Assembly (NCBI GenBank): GCA_026419655.1
Contig: JANZZA010000327.1
Location: forward strand, 1-6,934
Source of the DNA: Armatimonadota bacterium
Lineage (GTDB): Bacteria; Armatimonadota; Zipacnadia; Zipacnadales; FEN-943
Direction: 5' to 3'
DNA: 6,934 nt
The notes under the pieces were generated by a model. The model was not told the origin of the DNA, made no database searches, and saw only the letters and a list, made by a program, of their open reading frames with translations. Shown piece by piece: positions 5,170 through 6,934 of the stretch. The first letter of the stretch is position 1. Each line of letters begins with the position of its first letter. Both the position numbers and the translations under genes were made by a program.

Positions 5170-6934
5170 TCATTCAATGCGGATTAACCCCCACTTCGAA
5201 GGTTCCAGACGGGCTTCTGAAGGAATGTCGTTGACGATAGCAGTGTCTTTGTTGGCATAGTCAACGCGGAAGGAGTTTCGGCTGCCGCCGGCGTCGGAAT
5301 AAATGATGCCAACATCGCCCTTTAGGACCGTGCCTGGTTTTGGTGCCCAACCAAGGGCTGCCAGCGGGACTGCCGCCTCAAGAATATACCCGCCCGCTAT
5401 GGGCGCGACGGCTACCTGGGCACTTTCGACGAGAACCACACGGTCAAAGGCTTCAGCGCTCACAGGAGAGCTGAACAACCTTGGTGCCCTTTCTCCCTCG
5501 CGCAAAACGGGCTGATACAGGACACACACGCCTTTGCCGTCCAGGACGGTGAAAATCAGGCGCGTGTCCCCCGGACCGGGCCGGGTGCGCCGCGGGTCCG
5601 CCGAAGCGTCCAATCCGAGGAAAACCTCACAGCAGTCGCCGCCCTTAAAGGCCAGCGCGAAATCCTTGGCCGAGTTTAGCATGGGCGAGTCGTCGCGGAC
5701 GTCAAAGGCAGCCAGGAGCCAGGTATCGTCGTAGGATAGAGCTACTTTGGCGCCCCGGTCGCCGGCCTTTATTTCCACGGCCTTGCCCATATCCCACTCC
5801 GCCAGGGTGCCGTCCACAGTTACGGGCTTGCTGGCGCGAGCCATTCGAATAGGTGCAACTTGGGCCGTCAAGCCCTGTCGCCGCGCGGCAGCTTGCACTG
5901 CCTTCTGATGGTCGGCCTCGTTGATGCGGAAATCGGCCTGGGCCTGCCGCAAGCTTTCAAGGCCCGTCACTTCCCAGACGCGCAGGTCTGTGTCGCCCGC
6001 CATGAGGTAAACCTTTCCGTCTTCGGGGTTGCGGAACAGGAAGCCTGAGAAGTTTTCGGGCCAGACGGTAGTCTCGTCGGCTGGCGGGCCATAGCGGTTA
6101 TCCTTGCACAGCGCCGCCACCCACAGGCCATCGGCAGTCAGCAGGTTGAACTGGCCAAAGTAGCCGTTGACGCCGAAAAGGGCGATCCCGCTGTCGAGGG
6201 CGGCCTTTCCGATGAATTTCATTGCGCCCACCACGTCGCCGGGCTTGGACAGGGGGGCCTCCAGACCAAAGCCCAGCCAGGCACGCCGGTAGGCCCACTG
6301 GCGCTTACCGTCGAGGCTGTAGCGGCAAATGCCCATCCACTTGGCGCCCTTGCCATAGGCATCCCCGCCGTGCTGCTCCAGAAGATACACACTATCGCCG
6401 TCCGGCATGACTTCCTGGATTTCGGTGCCGGGCGCCAGAGAGAAAAGCGGCTGCTGCTCGGAGGGCTTTGGATATATGGGCACGCCCTTCCGCCACTCCT
6501 GCACCGGAACGCGCCACAGGTCCGGGCCGCGGGCGCTCCAGATGGTGAAGTCCTTGTCCACCCAGGCGCCCCAGTACAAACCCCAAAACTTCTCCACCCT
6601 GTCGAAAACCATCTCCGCTTCCTGCAGCAGTCCATCGCCGTTTTCGTCCGCCCACCAGAAGGCATAAGGCCATGGGTCGCGCCAGAAATCCTCGCGGAGG
6701 GCCTCTGGCAGGTCTATTTTGGTGAGGCCGTGGAGCGGAAGGGCCGAGCCTGGAATGACGGCCGAGACCGGCTGGGCCACGTAATCCATCACGCGGTAAA
6801 TAACTACGCCGCCGCGGCCGGCATGGGCCAGGTAATGCTCGCCGTTGTGGTGGCGGAAGCGGAAGGCCTGGCCCATGAAGCCCCCGTCGGGGGTGAGTTG
6901 CAGGCCGGTCATTTGCGGCCGCACGAGCGTGGCG
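5170..6934 (-). CDS. Secreted beta-propeller-like protein with EF-hand loop and C-terminal CBM9-like domain, 5' end outside window
   Basis: The frame stays open to the window edge, so the true start and any signal peptide are missing. Residue numbers here count from the GTG codon at 6924, which is probably internal; 584 residues follow to TGA at 5170. Residues 1-320 contain repeated short strands and phrases such as LLTADGLWVA (261-270) and GKVYLMAGDTDLRVWEV (303-319), consistent with a beta-propeller like those in large secreted proteins of polysaccharide degraders. DENGDGLLQEAE (93-104) fits the 12-residue EF-hand loop at positions 1, 3, 5, 6 and 12, so calcium binding is likely. Residues 366-584 fit the CBM9-like family (PF06452): VDGTLAEWD at 370-378, the strand KVALSYDDTWLLAAFDVRD, DCCEVFLGLD at 430-439, and EAAVPLAALG near 516-525. 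The expected role is carbohydrate binding outside the cytoplasm. No catalytic motif was recognised, so it may be a binding or structural protein rather than an enzyme. Confidence 0.9.
   Translation of the reverse strand, partial: ATLVRPQMTGLQLTPDGGFMGQAFRFRHHNGEHYLAHAGRGGVVIYRVMDYVAQPVSAVIPGSALPLHGLTKIDLPEALREDFWRDPWPYAFWWADENGDGLLQEAEMVFDRVEKFWGLYWGAWVDKDFTIWSARGPDLWRVPVQEWRKGVPIYPKPSEQQPLFSLAPGTEIQEVMPDGDSVYLLEQHGGDAYGKGAKWMGICRYSLDGKRQWAYRRAWLGFGLEAPLSKPGDVVGAMKFIGKAALDSGIALFGVNGYFGQFNLLTADGLWVAALCKDNRYGPPADETTVWPENFSGFLFRNPEDGKVYLMAGDTDLRVWEVTGLESLRQAQADFRINEADHQKAVQAAARRQGLTAQVAPIRMARASKPVTVDGTLAEWDMGKAVEIKAGDRGAKVALSYDDTWLLAAFDVRDDSPMLNSAKDFALAFKGGDCCEVFLGLDASADPRRTRPGPGDTRLIFTVLDGKGVCVLYQPVLREGERAPRLFSSPVSAEAFDRVVLVESAQVAVAPIAGGYILEAAVPLAALGWAPKPGTVLKGDVGIIYSDAGGSRNSFRVDYANKDTAIVNDIPSEARLEPSKWGLIRIE
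6613..6648 (-). other. EF-hand calcium-binding loop in the propeller region
   Basis: These 36 bases encode DENGDGLLQEAE. Asp at position 1, Asn at 3, Asp at 5, Gly at 6, a hydrophobic residue at 8 and Glu at 12 match the canonical EF-hand loop. Only one loop is visible, and it lacks the paired second repeat typical of dockerins, so it is more likely a structural calcium site than a cellulosome dockerin. Confidence 0.7.

Overview
The window is GC-rich with strong G/C preference at third codon positions. It carries three genes, all on the minus strand, so they are read from the right-hand end towards position 1. Two of the three run off the window. The content (a very large secreted glycosidase-like protein, a secreted beta-propeller/CBM9-like protein with an EF-hand loop, and a type III alcohol dehydrogenase) suggests a free-living, polysaccharide-degrading bacterium. 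Planctomycetota, Armatimonadota, Hydrogenedentota or a similar group would fit. This assignment rests on gene style only; there is no rRNA or other phylogenetic marker in the window.

Layout in transcription order. (1) 6934 to 5170: the 3' part of a gene for a probably extracellular protein, with an N-terminal beta-propeller-like region holding one canonical EF-hand calcium loop and a C-terminal CBM9-like carbohydrate-binding domain. (2) 5169 to 4491: about 680 bp without a convincing gene. It holds a stem-loop just after the stop codon and a pair of related palindromic, REP-like sequences. (3) 4490 to 3318: a complete iron-containing (type III) alcohol dehydrogenase of 390 residues, preceded by a good ribosome binding site. 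It has Gln at one of the four usual metal-ligand positions. (4) 3302 to beyond position 1: a gene that starts 15 bp after the dehydrogenase stop and is open for 1100 codons to the window edge. It has a signal peptide, an N-terminal beta-rich region, a glutamine-amidotransferase-like module, a TIM-barrel resembling DUF6259-type glycosidase-like proteins, a beta-rich region, and a second diverged copy of the same amidotransferase-like module.

The dehydrogenase and the giant protein look like one operon. A reasonable but unproven reading is that the secreted protein acts on a glycan or glycoside outside the cytoplasm, while the dehydrogenase handles a small aldehyde or alcohol arising from the sugar inside the cell. 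The propeller/CBM9-like protein upstream may belong to the same carbohydrate-use locus but is separated by the long non-coding gap. The main candidate novelty is the giant protein with two amidotransferase-like modules bracketing a putative catalytic barrel.
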